Source: Candidatus Cloacimonadota bacterium
GTDB lineage: Bacteria > Cloacimonadota > Cloacimonadia > Cloacimonadales > TCS61
NCBI GenBank assembly: GCA_030626645.1
Contig: DAOUTP010000117.1
Span: 1-6,213 of the forward strand
DNA: 6,213 bases
Reading direction: 5' to 3'
The notes beneath the pieces were generated by a model. The model saw nothing but the letters and a program-made list of their open reading frames with translations, ran no database searches and had not been told where the DNA came from. The number at the start of each line of letters is the position of its first letter. Position 1 is the first letter of the stretch. The translations under genes and the position numbers were made by a program. This document shows, in pieces, positions 1 to 5,573 of the stretch.

Positions 1-10
1 TATTCTTCAT
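1..10 (-). CDS. Start of a downstream gene, probably ABC transporter permease (partial)
   Basis: Only the first three codons (Met-Lys-Asn) are inside the window. The ATG shares one base with the stop codon of the preceding ABC ATPase gene in a TGATG junction. A strong ribosome binding site, GAGAGGAG at 17-24, sits six bases upstream of this ATG, inside the ATPase coding sequence. A gene so tightly coupled to a LolD/MacB-type ATPase is most often the FtsX/MacB-fold membrane subunit of the same transporter. That identity is inferred from context alone, because no protein sequence is visible. The start itself is well supported by the overlap and the binding site. Confidence 0.5.
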
Positions 11-702
11 CAGTTGCTCCTCTCTTCACGTTTGACGAGAGCGCCGTCTTCAATTGTGTAAATAATATCAACTTCTTTCACAATTTTAGGATCGTGAGTT
101 GAAAAGATAAACGTTGTCCCGATTTCACGGCTTAATTTTTTCATCAAACTCATAACCTTGAAAGCTGATTCATGATCAAGATTTGCGGTTGGTTCATCTG
201 CCAGCACAATTTTGGGATCGGTTGTTAAAGCTCTGGCAATTGCCGCCCTTTGCTTTTGTCCGCCGGAAATCTGACTTATCAATTTATCTTTTTGATCTAG
301 CATGCCAACTGCATCGAGCAACGAAAGTACTTTTTCTCTTCGTTCTTTTTGCGGAAGTGACTTCACCATCACCAGCGGATATTCAACATTTTCATAGACC
401 GTAAGAACAGGGATCAGGTTGAAATTCTGGAAAATAAAACCCAAATGTTCACCTCTGAATTTTGCCCTTTCTATATAATTTAATTTTGAAATATCTGTAT
501 CGATTACTTTTAGCACTCCGGATGTTGGTTTATCTAAAACGCCAAAGAGATTTAGCATTGTTGTTTTGCCGCTACCGGAAGGTCCGATAAAAGATACAAA
601 TTGAGATTTGGAAATTTCTAAGCTGATGTTTTTCAGAGCTTTGATCTCCACTTCTCCCATCTTGTAGATCTTAGTTATATCATTACATGAAATTAACGAC
701 AT
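10..702 (-). CDS. ABC transporter ATP-binding protein, LolD/MacB type
   Basis: This 230-residue protein is a single complete ABC nucleotide-binding domain. It would hydrolyse ATP at the inner face of the cytoplasmic membrane to drive a partner permease. Visible motifs are Walker A GPSGSGKT at 40-47, Q-loop Gln92, signature ISGGQKQR at 145-152 (Ile replaces the usual Leu), Walker B IVLADE at 165-170 with catalytic Glu170, and switch His203 in STHD. The length, the pattern around GFIFQNFNLIP and the ADEPTANLD stretch are typical of the LolD/MacB/FtsE-like (MJ0796) subfamily. That family serves lipoprotein release, macrolide or peptide efflux and other mechanotransmission roles. Which substrate applies here cannot be told from the ATPase. 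The start is ATG at 702, with AGGAGG at 707-712. The next gene overlaps by one base, so a coupled permease is expected. No key residue is missing. Confidence 0.95.
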   Translation of the reverse strand: MSLISCNDITKIYKMGEVEIKALKNISLEISKSQFVSFIGPSGSGKTTMLNLFGVLDKPTSGVLKVIDTDISKLNYIERAKFRGEHLGFIFQNFNLIPVLTVYENVEYPLVMVKSLPQKERREKVLSLLDAVGMLDQKDKLISQISGGQKQRAAIARALTTDPKIVLADEPTANLDHESAFKVMSLMKKLSREIGTTFIFSTHDPKIVKEVDIIYTIEDGALVKREERSN

Positions 703-706
703 TGTT

Positions 707-712
707 CCTCCT
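707..712 (-). promoter_or_regulatory. Ribosome binding site of the ABC ATPase gene
   Basis: The minus strand reads AGGAGG, a full anti-16S match, four bases upstream of the ATG at 702. It confirms that start codon. Confidence 0.8.
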
Positions 713-740
713 AATTGTTTTATTTTTTATTACTCTCAAT

Positions 741-746
741 AGTATA
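741..746 (-). promoter_or_regulatory. Candidate -10 box for the ABC transporter operon
   Basis: The minus strand reads TATACT, one mismatch from the sigma-70 -10 consensus, about 38 bases upstream of the ATPase start. The region at the -35 distance reads GTGTTT, a poor match, so only the -10 element is supported. The 172-base gap between the terminator-bearing end of the permease gene and the ATPase is the natural place for a new promoter. Confidence 0.25.
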
Positions 747-815
747 AGACTTTTTTTCATAATAAACACTGCATTTTATTATTATTTTAAAATTCAGCGT
801 AACTTTTCAATGTAG

Positions 816-836
816 TAACATCTCATCAGGATGTTA
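816..836. repeat. Perfect 7-bp inverted repeat between permease and ABC genes
   Basis: TAACATC at 816-822 and GATGTTA at 830-836 are exact reverse complements around a seven-base centre. On the minus strand the repeat starts on the last base of the T-run that ends the putative permease terminator, and lies upstream of the ABC operon. It could be a second weak hairpin in the transcript or a binding site for a dimeric regulator of the ABC operon. The sequence does not decide between these. Confidence 0.4.
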
Positions 837-864
837 AAAAATCATGGCGTGCAATTTGCAACCA
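836..864 (-). terminator. Probable intrinsic terminator after the permease gene
   Basis: Read on the minus strand, TGGT then TGCA, a three-base loop, TGCA, and then CGCCA form a hairpin (positions 845-864, with one bulged C and one G-T pair). TGAT follows, within a run of six T at 836-841. It begins 11 bases after the TGA of the permease gene, the usual place for a Rho-independent terminator. The stem is only moderately stable, so read-through is possible. Confidence 0.5.
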
Positions 865-875
865 CAATAAAGATC

Positions 876-2717
876 TCATTTTACTGAAAATCTCATTCTT
901 TTACTCAGTAAAACCATATCTCTTAAATAATGTGTGTTTTCGGCATTCAGCCATTTTTCTTCGAAATCATCTTGTTGAGCAAGGGTAGCAATTGATGCTA
1001 AAGTTTTCAGGTGGAATGCCCTGTCTTCTTTTGTTCCCACAAAAACGAATACTGCTTTGACGGAGTCCTCTTTGGATGTGAATTTGATACCTTCTTTACA
1101 TCGAACAAGCATTAAATAGAAATGATCACTGCCTTCGATTATTATATGGGGAATAGCAATGAAAGGAGATATGGCAGTATTGCAATCTTCCTGCCTGCTT
1201 TTTAAAAGAGAAAATATCTCCTCTTTATCCATCTCGATTTTTTGAGAAATGTTTTCAGAAATTATTTCAAAAAGCTGATCCAGTTCAAGAGGACCTTCTA
1301 AATCTAAAATTTTTGCAGTTTTTGCCAGGTTATCAAATTTATCAGATTTTATATTATCCCGTTCACGCAGGATATCTCTGAATTCTGTTTCCAGAATATG
1401 GTCTGTTAGCCTGTTATCCGTTATTCTCTTTAGCAGATGTAATAGTGCATATTCCCCAGCATTGTTCTTCCTGCCGTAAAATATATAAAAACTTACACTT
1501 ATAATCAGTAATGCAGCTGTGATCTCAATAGCTTCAAGTCCCAGATTGATAATGAAAAATGAAAAAATAATAATACCGAAAATCTGCAGCCAGGGATATA
1601 AAGGTGCTTTAAAACTTGGTTTATAATTCTTCAATTTACTTTCTCTCAATATGATCACTGAAAGATTAGTTAAAACATAAGCAGTAAGAATAACAGCAGA
1701 AGCTGCTTTTACCAACATTTCCAAAGGTAACTGGAGTGCCAGAACAATAAACAAACCTGTTATGAAAATTGAGAGAACGGGTGTTTTAAATTTTTTGCTA
1801 ACTTTGCTGATAGCAATTGGCAGAAGATTATCTCTGCTTAGGGCTAATGGGTAACGTGATGCGGACATTATCCCAGCATTTGCAGTTGTGATAAATGCTA
1901 ATAATGCCGCTATCGACAAAATTATAAATCCGGGTGTTCCTGCAATATTTTTGGCAGCATCTGCTATTGGGGTTAAAGAATCTGAGAATAAATCTGCCGG
2001 CAAAATTCCTACCGTTACGATCAGAATTAGAGTGTAAATTATTGTAACAACTGTAACAGAAACGATCATTCCAAGTGGAATATTTTTTTTCGGATTATTG
2101 ACCTCTTCCGATACACTTGCCACTTTCAATAATCCACCAAAAGAGATGAAGATAAAACCTGCTGTTGCAAAGATCGGGCTTATTCCCTGAGGAGAAAAAG
2201 GATAAAAATGAGATGTATTTATTTTTGAAAAACCGAAAATCACATATAAAATCATAAGAACCAATAAGCCGGAGACAAGTGATATCTGGAATTTGGCAGC
2301 TTCTTTTACTCCGATAATATTCAACAAAATGAAGAAAGTACAAACAAGAATTGAAGAGAATAAAACTGGAAATCCGGTAACAATATAGATTATTTCTGAA
2401 ATACCGAAGATGGCAAATGCACTTTTTAATGATAGGGCAAACCAGCTTAAAAAACCTGATATAGTTCCAATAAACGGTCCTAAACTTCGGTTAATAAAAT
2501 AATAATCACCGCCGGCTTTGGGCATTGCAGTGGAAAGTTCGATAACGCTGAATATGCCGATTAGAGCTAGAATTCCTGCGAGGAAATATGAAATAAATAC
2601 AGCCGGTCCGCTGCGGGCAAAAGCAAGCCCTGGCAATATAAATATTCCGGAACTTATCATCGCCCCTGTTGCTATACTGAATACACCAAAGAATCCCAAT
2701 TCTTTTTTTAATTTCAT
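876..2717 (-). CDS. APC-superfamily amino acid permease with C-terminal PTS EIIA-type domain
   Basis: The protein has 613 residues from the chosen ATG. Residues 1 to about 415 are an APC-fold (AA_permease_2-like) transporter with about twelve hydrophobic helices, roughly at 9-30, 38-60, 81-105, 117-135, 145-164, 181-200, 215-237, 263-285, 312-331, 336-357, 374-394 and 397-414. Two family landmarks are present: the broken first helix with SSGIF at 22-26, and the TM6 region followed by SEEVNNPKKNIP. It should import or exchange an amino acid across the cytoplasmic membrane; the substrate is not predictable. A cytoplasmic linker with a RDILRERD stretch (447-454) leads to a domain at about 478-605 that resembles PTS EIIA of the mannitol/fructose (PF00359) class. 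It keeps the IPH site (His524) and the second conserved HL histidine (His569), 45 residues apart, as in EIIA-Mtl. The tail is probably a regulatory sensor. The gene follows the VOC gene by 55 bases and is followed by a probable terminator. Confidence 0.9.
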   Translation of the reverse strand: MKLKKELGFFGVFSIATGAMISSGIFILPGLAFARSGPAVFISYFLAGILALIGIFSVIELSTAMPKAGGDYYFINRSLGPFIGTISGFLSWFALSLKSAFAIFGISEIIYIVTGFPVLFSSILVCTFFILLNIIGVKEAAKFQISLVSGLLVLMILYVIFGFSKINTSHFYPFSPQGISPIFATAGFIFISFGGLLKVASVSEEVNNPKKNIPLGMIVSVTVVTIIYTLILIVTVGILPADLFSDSLTPIADAAKNIAGTPGFIILSIAALLAFITTANAGIMSASRYPLALSRDNLLPIAISKVSKKFKTPVLSIFITGLFIVLALQLPLEMLVKAASAVILTAYVLTNLSVIILRESKLKNYKPSFKAPLYPWLQIFGIIIFSFFIINLGLEAIEITAALLIISVSFYIFYGRKNNAGEYALLHLLKRITDNRLTDHILETEFRDILRERDNIKSDKFDNLAKTAKILDLEGPLELDQLFEIISENISQKIEMDKEEIFSLLKSRQEDCNTAISPFIAIPHIIIEGSDHFYLMLVRCKEGIKFTSKEDSVKAVFVFVGTKEDRAFHLKTLASIATLAQQDDFEEKWLNAENTHYLRDMVLLSKRMRFSVK

Positions 2718-2723
2718 TTTCAA

Positions 2724-2729
2724 TCCTTT
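2724..2729 (-). promoter_or_regulatory. Ribosome binding site that sets the permease start at ATG 2717
   Basis: The minus strand reads AAAGGA six bases upstream of the ATG at 2715-2717. An in-frame TTG at 2721-2723, two codons earlier, directly abuts this site and is therefore too close to be the start. This is why the shorter 613-residue form is annotated. Confidence 0.75.
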
Positions 2730-2772
2730 AACTTTCTCAATCTTGGTTCACGCAGCAACCACTGTAATCAAC

Positions 2773-3153
2773 TTAAATATTGAAATCTTGGATTAATTCA
2801 ATTTCTACCCCATCCGGATCTTCGATGAAAATAAATTTAGCACCACTTGGAGTTTGAATTGGACCTCGAATTATTTCTATATTCTTTTCTCTAAGCATTT
2901 TCATAGTAGCATCTAAGTCTTCTACTGCAAACCCAATTGATACTATTGAAATTCTTTCAGACGCATCTACTTTTTTCATCTGTTCATATTCAATTAATTC
3001 GATCTTACCATTTTCTTTATCTTTTAAAAAAACGATCTTAATTCCTTTGTGAGGACTAAATCTTTGTGCTTCATGAAGCTTTAAGATCTTAGTATAAAAC
3101 ATTACCGATTTCTCTAAATTTCTAACTGTGATCGTAGTAAAACTAACTTTCAT
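2773..3153 (-). CDS. VOC (glyoxalase/bleomycin-resistance fold) family protein
   Basis: This 126-residue protein has the vicinal-oxygen-chelate layout of two beta-alpha-beta-beta-beta modules. The first carries ITVRNLEKSVMFY (8-20), the second IGFAVEDLDATMKML (73-87), and it ends with IEDPDGVEIEL (110-120), the classic final strand. Against E. coli glyoxalase I, Glu52 and Glu119 match the two Glu metal ligands. Phe5 and Ser72 stand where the two His ligands would be, so the standard two-His, two-Glu Ni/Zn site is not complete. A conventional lactoylglutathione lyase role is therefore doubtful. It could be a divergent VOC enzyme, an epimerase- or dioxygenase-like member, or a ligand-binding protein. 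It lies 65 bases after glnA and 55 bases before the permease, with no clear terminator on either side, so co-transcription is plausible. The substrate is unknown. Confidence 0.88.
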   Translation of the reverse strand: MKVSFTTITVRNLEKSVMFYTKILKLHEAQRFSPHKGIKIVFLKDKENGKIELIEYEQMKKVDASERISIVSIGFAVEDLDATMKMLREKNIEIIRGPIQTPSGAKFIFIEDPDGVEIELIQDFNI

Positions 3154-3163
3154 AATTAACACT

Positions 3164-3170
3164 CTCCTTT
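3164..3170 (-). promoter_or_regulatory. Ribosome binding site that sets the VOC gene start at ATG 3153
   Basis: The minus strand reads AAAGGAG, ten bases upstream of the ATG at 3151-3153. An in-frame GTG at 3160-3162 lies only one base from this site and cannot be initiated from it, so the ATG giving MKVSF is preferred. Confidence 0.75.
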
Positions 3171-3218
3171 ACAACCAAATGCGGTACTTCTCTTTTATTA
3201 AATAATTTCTATAGCTTT

Positions 3219-4643
3219 TTACAAACTATAATAGAGATTCATCTCAAATGGATGCGGTCTGTTATTCACAGCAACCACTTCTTTCATTTTCTCAGTTATC
3301 CAACTATTAATGAGTTCCTCATTAAATACATCTCCCGCCAGCAAATAATCATGATCTTCTTTCAATGCATCCAGTGCCTCTTCCAGCTTGGTTGGAATAG
3401 TATGAAGCTTTTTCTGCTGTTCTTCACTCCACTTAAATACATTATCATTAAAAGGACCGTAACCGTTTTCCGGTGTTGGCATAATTTTATTTTTGATCCC
3501 GTCCAATCCTGCCATTAATAGAGCACTCATTGCCAGATAATAATTACAGGTTCCATCACCGGTTCGGAATTCAATTCGTTTCGTTTCTTTGCTTGTAGCA
3601 TATTTTGGAATTCTTATCGCAGCGCTGCGGTTGGCAAGTCCGAAGAAAAGTTGTACGGGAGCTTCAAATCCCGGAAGTAAGCGTTTGAAAGAATTTGTAC
3701 TTGGATTCGTGAAAGCAGTAAGAGAGCGTCCGTGTTTTAATATTCCACCAATAAAATAAAGAGCATTATCGCTCAGATCTGCAAAATTTCCTTTCTTATA
3801 GAAGATATTTTCACCTTTTTTTCTTAGTTGAATATGGAAGTGCATTCCGTTTCCCGCTTCTTCATAAATTGGCTTAGGCATGAAAGTTGCCGTGAGTTCA
3901 TTTTCTAAAGCGCAGTTATGAATGATATCTTTTATATACATCATCTTATCGGTGATCAATCCAAATTCCAAAAGTTCAGTTTCTATTTCCTGCTGAGAAG
4001 ATAATCCTACTTCATGATGATGATATCGGATGGGACAGCCAATATCTTCTATCAGTTGAACCATCTCTTCACGAACATCTGCATACTTATCAAATGGAAC
4101 ATCAATATGATAACCTTTTCTGTTGGCAACCGCTGTTCCATCCACATCCTTGTAACCACCGGGAAGATCATTTTTGTTTTCTGCTGAAGTAAATTTGTAA
4201 CCTGCTGCAAATTTTCCATTATTAATTATCGCTTCGTTAAAGAGATAAAATTCAAATTCAGGAATCCAGTAAGATTCATCAGCAATTCCTGTATCTTCTA
4301 GATATTTCTGTGCTCTTTTTGCCAGGCTTCGCGGGTCTTTCTCCACGCCAATTCGTGTATCTGCATCACAGATATAAGAAAGCATACGCAGAGTTGGATG
4401 GTAGGTGAACGGGTCGACGATTGCTGTTGAAATATCCGGGATAAGTATCATATCACCGGCTTCTACAGATTTCATTCCGGGAATACTTGAGCCGTCAAAC
4501 GGAATTCCATTCTTAAGAACATATTCCAGTTTTCTTGCCGGACAGGATATGTGATACCAGTTTCCTGCCAGATCGGAATATTTCAGATCTAATGTTCTTA
4601 TCTGATTTTCATCAATAATGTTTTTTACTTCTTTTAAATCCAT
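3219..4643 (-). CDS. glnA: Glutamine synthetase, type I
   Basis: The enzyme condenses glutamate and ammonia with ATP to make glutamine in the cytoplasm, the central ammonium-assimilation step; the family forms dodecamers. The 474 residues align nearly end to end with E. coli GlnA (469). Recognisable active-site elements are Asp50 in FDGSSI, metal ligands Glu129 and Glu131 in PEFEF, Glu211 in HHHEV, Glu219, His268 in GNGMHFH, flap Glu327 in PGFEAPV, the NRSAAIRIP stretch (338-346), and Glu358 with Arg360 in RIEFR. The length and the extra segment near 140-180 make it resemble GSI-beta. However, the adenylylation Tyr397 of E. coli is Phe403 here, at identical spacing to the downstream LEEAL, so GlnE-type control at this site is not expected. 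The start is ATG 4643 with GGAG seven bases upstream; an N-terminal MDLKEVKNII matches the family start. A TATAAT box lies upstream. Confidence 0.97.
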   Translation of the reverse strand: MDLKEVKNIIDENQIRTLDLKYSDLAGNWYHISCPARKLEYVLKNGIPFDGSSIPGMKSVEAGDMILIPDISTAIVDPFTYHPTLRMLSYICDADTRIGVEKDPRSLAKRAQKYLEDTGIADESYWIPEFEFYLFNEAIINNGKFAAGYKFTSAENKNDLPGGYKDVDGTAVANRKGYHIDVPFDKYADVREEMVQLIEDIGCPIRYHHHEVGLSSQQEIETELLEFGLITDKMMYIKDIIHNCALENELTATFMPKPIYEEAGNGMHFHIQLRKKGENIFYKKGNFADLSDNALYFIGGILKHGRSLTAFTNPSTNSFKRLLPGFEAPVQLFFGLANRSAAIRIPKYATSKETKRIEFRTGDGTCNYYLAMSALLMAGLDGIKNKIMPTPENGYGPFNDNVFKWSEEQQKKLHTIPTKLEEALDALKEDHDYLLAGDVFNEELINSWITEKMKEVVAVNNRPHPFEMNLYYSL

Positions 4644-4650
4644 GTGTTAT

Positions 4651-4654
4651 CTCC
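4651..4654 (-). promoter_or_regulatory. Ribosome binding site of glnA
   Basis: The minus strand reads GGAG (TGGAGA in context), seven bases upstream of the glnA ATG at 4643. Confidence 0.65.
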
Positions 4655-4678
4655 ATTTATTTTTTTATTCTATAGTCA

Positions 4679-4684
4679 ATTATA
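4679..4684 (-). promoter_or_regulatory. Candidate -10 box of the glnA promoter
   Basis: The minus strand reads a perfect TATAAT 35 bases upstream of the glnA ATG, which would give a leader of roughly 28 bases. Seventeen bases further upstream the sequence is ACGGGG, not a -35 consensus. TTAACG at 4705-4710 is somewhat closer to consensus but 20 bases away. The promoter may therefore depend on an activator, or on a sigma factor with other -35 preferences. The rest of the 178-base gap (4644-4821) shows no gene and no convincing terminator; only short weak hairpins are visible there. Confidence 0.4.
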
Positions 4685-4821
4685 CACTTATTCTGAGTCA
4701 TCCCCGTTAATCTCTCACACTGCTCTTTTAAGGAAGGATAAACCGGTACAATGTACTATCTTTTCTTCAAATAGTCCAGATTGCTTAGTCTGAAACTTTA
4801 GAAAGATAACTCGTAAGGACA

Positions 4822-5484
4822 TTATAGTGTAATCCCGGTTAAAAGTTTCAGGAAAAAATTCAGGGGCGGCATAATTATTGCCCCAATAATATTAAGTTTA
4901 AACACAAATGATATTGCAAATATTATCATTAATATTTGAGCACCTTTTCTCTCTTGCGCAGTGTATCTATTATAGGCTTCGTCAGATAAAAATCCACCCA
5001 CAATTTTAGATCCGTCCATTGGCGGGATCGGGATCAGGTTGAAAATACCCAGTGCCAAGTTTATTAGAATTGCATATTTCATTATTTCAGAAAGAAAAAA
5101 TATGATTAATTGCAAATTTCCCACATAATTGTAAATAAAGTCAGGATTACTAAACCCGCTGATCCTAAAAATAACTGAGAGAATGATAGCCATTACAAAG
5201 TTGGCAGCGGGTCCGGCTGCAGCGGTAATAGCCATATCTCTCTTTTGATTACTGAAATTATAAGGATTTACCGGAACCGGTTTTGCCCAGCCGATATGCA
5301 CAATGAAAAGCATCAGGAGCCCAATCGGATCAATATGTGAAATTGGATTCAAAGTAAGCCTGCCGGCACGTTTTGCTGTATCGTCACCAAGCATATATGC
5401 CACATAACCATGACTGAATTCATGTATTGTCAGAGTGATCAGTAAAATTGGAATCTGTATTAATAATTGAATTATTGTATTCAT
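4822..5484 (-). CDS. Site-2 protease family (peptidase M50) membrane protein, PDZ-less
   Basis: This 220-residue polytopic membrane protein has the intramembrane zinc-metalloprotease core. The HEFSH motif at 21-25 supplies two His ligands and the catalytic Glu22. AGPAANF at 90-96 and FNLIPIPPMDG at 148-158 form the second conserved region, with Asp157 as the likely third zinc ligand. Hydrophobic helices surround these, at about 3-27, 50-66, 85-108, 124-152 and 187-215. No PDZ domain or CBS pair is present, which places it in the compact group of bacterial M50 proteins (YwhC/Rv-type) rather than RseP. Members of this group cleave or are thought to cleave membrane-spanning substrates, but most have no known target. 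The start is ATG 5484, preceded by AAGAGGA at 5489-5495. It lies 76 bases after tyrS; the pairing is common in bacterial genomes as simple neighbourhood and gives no functional clue. Confidence 0.93.
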   Translation of the reverse strand: MNTIIQLLIQIPILLITLTIHEFSHGYVAYMLGDDTAKRAGRLTLNPISHIDPIGLLMLFIVHIGWAKPVPVNPYNFSNQKRDMAITAAAGPAANFVMAIILSVIFRISGFSNPDFIYNYVGNLQLIIFFLSEIMKYAILINLALGIFNLIPIPPMDGSKIVGGFLSDEAYNRYTAQERKGAQILMIIFAISFVFKLNIIGAIIMPPLNFFLKLLTGITL

Positions 5485-5488
5485 TATA

Positions 5489-5495
5489 TCCTCTT
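5489..5495 (-). promoter_or_regulatory. Ribosome binding site of the M50 protease gene
   Basis: The minus strand reads AAGAGGA, four bases upstream of the ATG at 5484, which supports that start. Confidence 0.6.
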
Positions 5496-5505
5496 AATTA
5501 TTTAT

Positions 5506-5539
5506 AACCTTGCGAATGGTCTTGACCTTCGCAATGGTT
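5506..5539. repeat. Long near-perfect intergenic hairpin made of two similar 14-mers
   Basis: On the plus strand AACC, TTGCGAA, T, GGTC is followed by a two-base centre and then by GACC, TTCGCAA, T, GGTT. The arms pair over 15 positions with a single bulged T on each side. The same stretch can be read as two 14-mers, ACCTTGCGAATGGT and ACCTTCGCAATGGT, which differ only by a swapped G/C pair. It is much more GC-rich than its surroundings. No T-run follows on the minus strand, so it is not an ordinary terminator of tyrS. It looks like a REP-type or other dispersed palindromic element, or an RNA stem between tyrS and the protease gene. Confidence 0.6.
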
Positions 5540-5556
5540 TTGTTTTCGTATTTCTC

Positions 5557-5573
5557 GCAATCAGGATGATTGC
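5557..5573. repeat. Perfect 7-bp inverted repeat over the tyrS stop codon
   Basis: GCAATCA at 5557-5563 and TGATTGC at 5567-5573 are exact reverse complements around a three-base loop. The tyrS TGA (5561-5563) lies inside the distal arm. In the transcript this is a short hairpin at the end of the coding region. It has no following T-run, so it could act in mRNA 3'-end stability or be chance. Confidence 0.4.

Noticed and set aside
183..404. Plus-strand open frame opposite the ABC ATPase
   Set aside because: It lies wholly within a gene with all ABC motifs, has no recognisable domain and no ribosome binding site; it is an antisense shadow.
410..424. Fifteen-base identity GGGATCAGGTTGAAA repeated at 5029-5043
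   Set aside because: Both copies encode the peptide FNLIP in conserved parts of unrelated proteins (ABC Q-loop region and M50 second motif). It is a coincidence of peptide and codon choice, not a DNA repeat.
826..834. Nine-mer ATCAGGATG shared with 5560-5568, both within inverted repeats
   Set aside because: Too short to be significant, and the flanking arms differ, so a shared element is not supported.
2095..2343. Second minus-strand frame inside the permease, and plus-strand frames at 2518-2796, 3252-3518 and 5570-5752
   Set aside because: All lie in or almost entirely in strongly supported genes, show low-complexity or Cys/Ser-rich composition without family motifs, and are out-of-frame shadows.
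3160..3162. GTG as start of the VOC gene, giving 129 residues
   Set aside because: Only one base separates it from the AAAGGAG site; the ATG three codons later has workable spacing.
4731..4800. Weak hairpins (GTAC/GTAC near 4747-4757, CAGA/TCTG near 4777-4792) as a terminator for the M50 gene
   Set aside because: Stems are four to six pairs with long or tiny loops and no following T-run, so no terminator can be called.
5506..5539. The large hairpin as a Rho-independent terminator of tyrS
   Set aside because: On the minus strand the hairpin is followed by TATAAATAATTAAG rather than a T-run; the T-rich side lies on the plus strand, where no gene ends.
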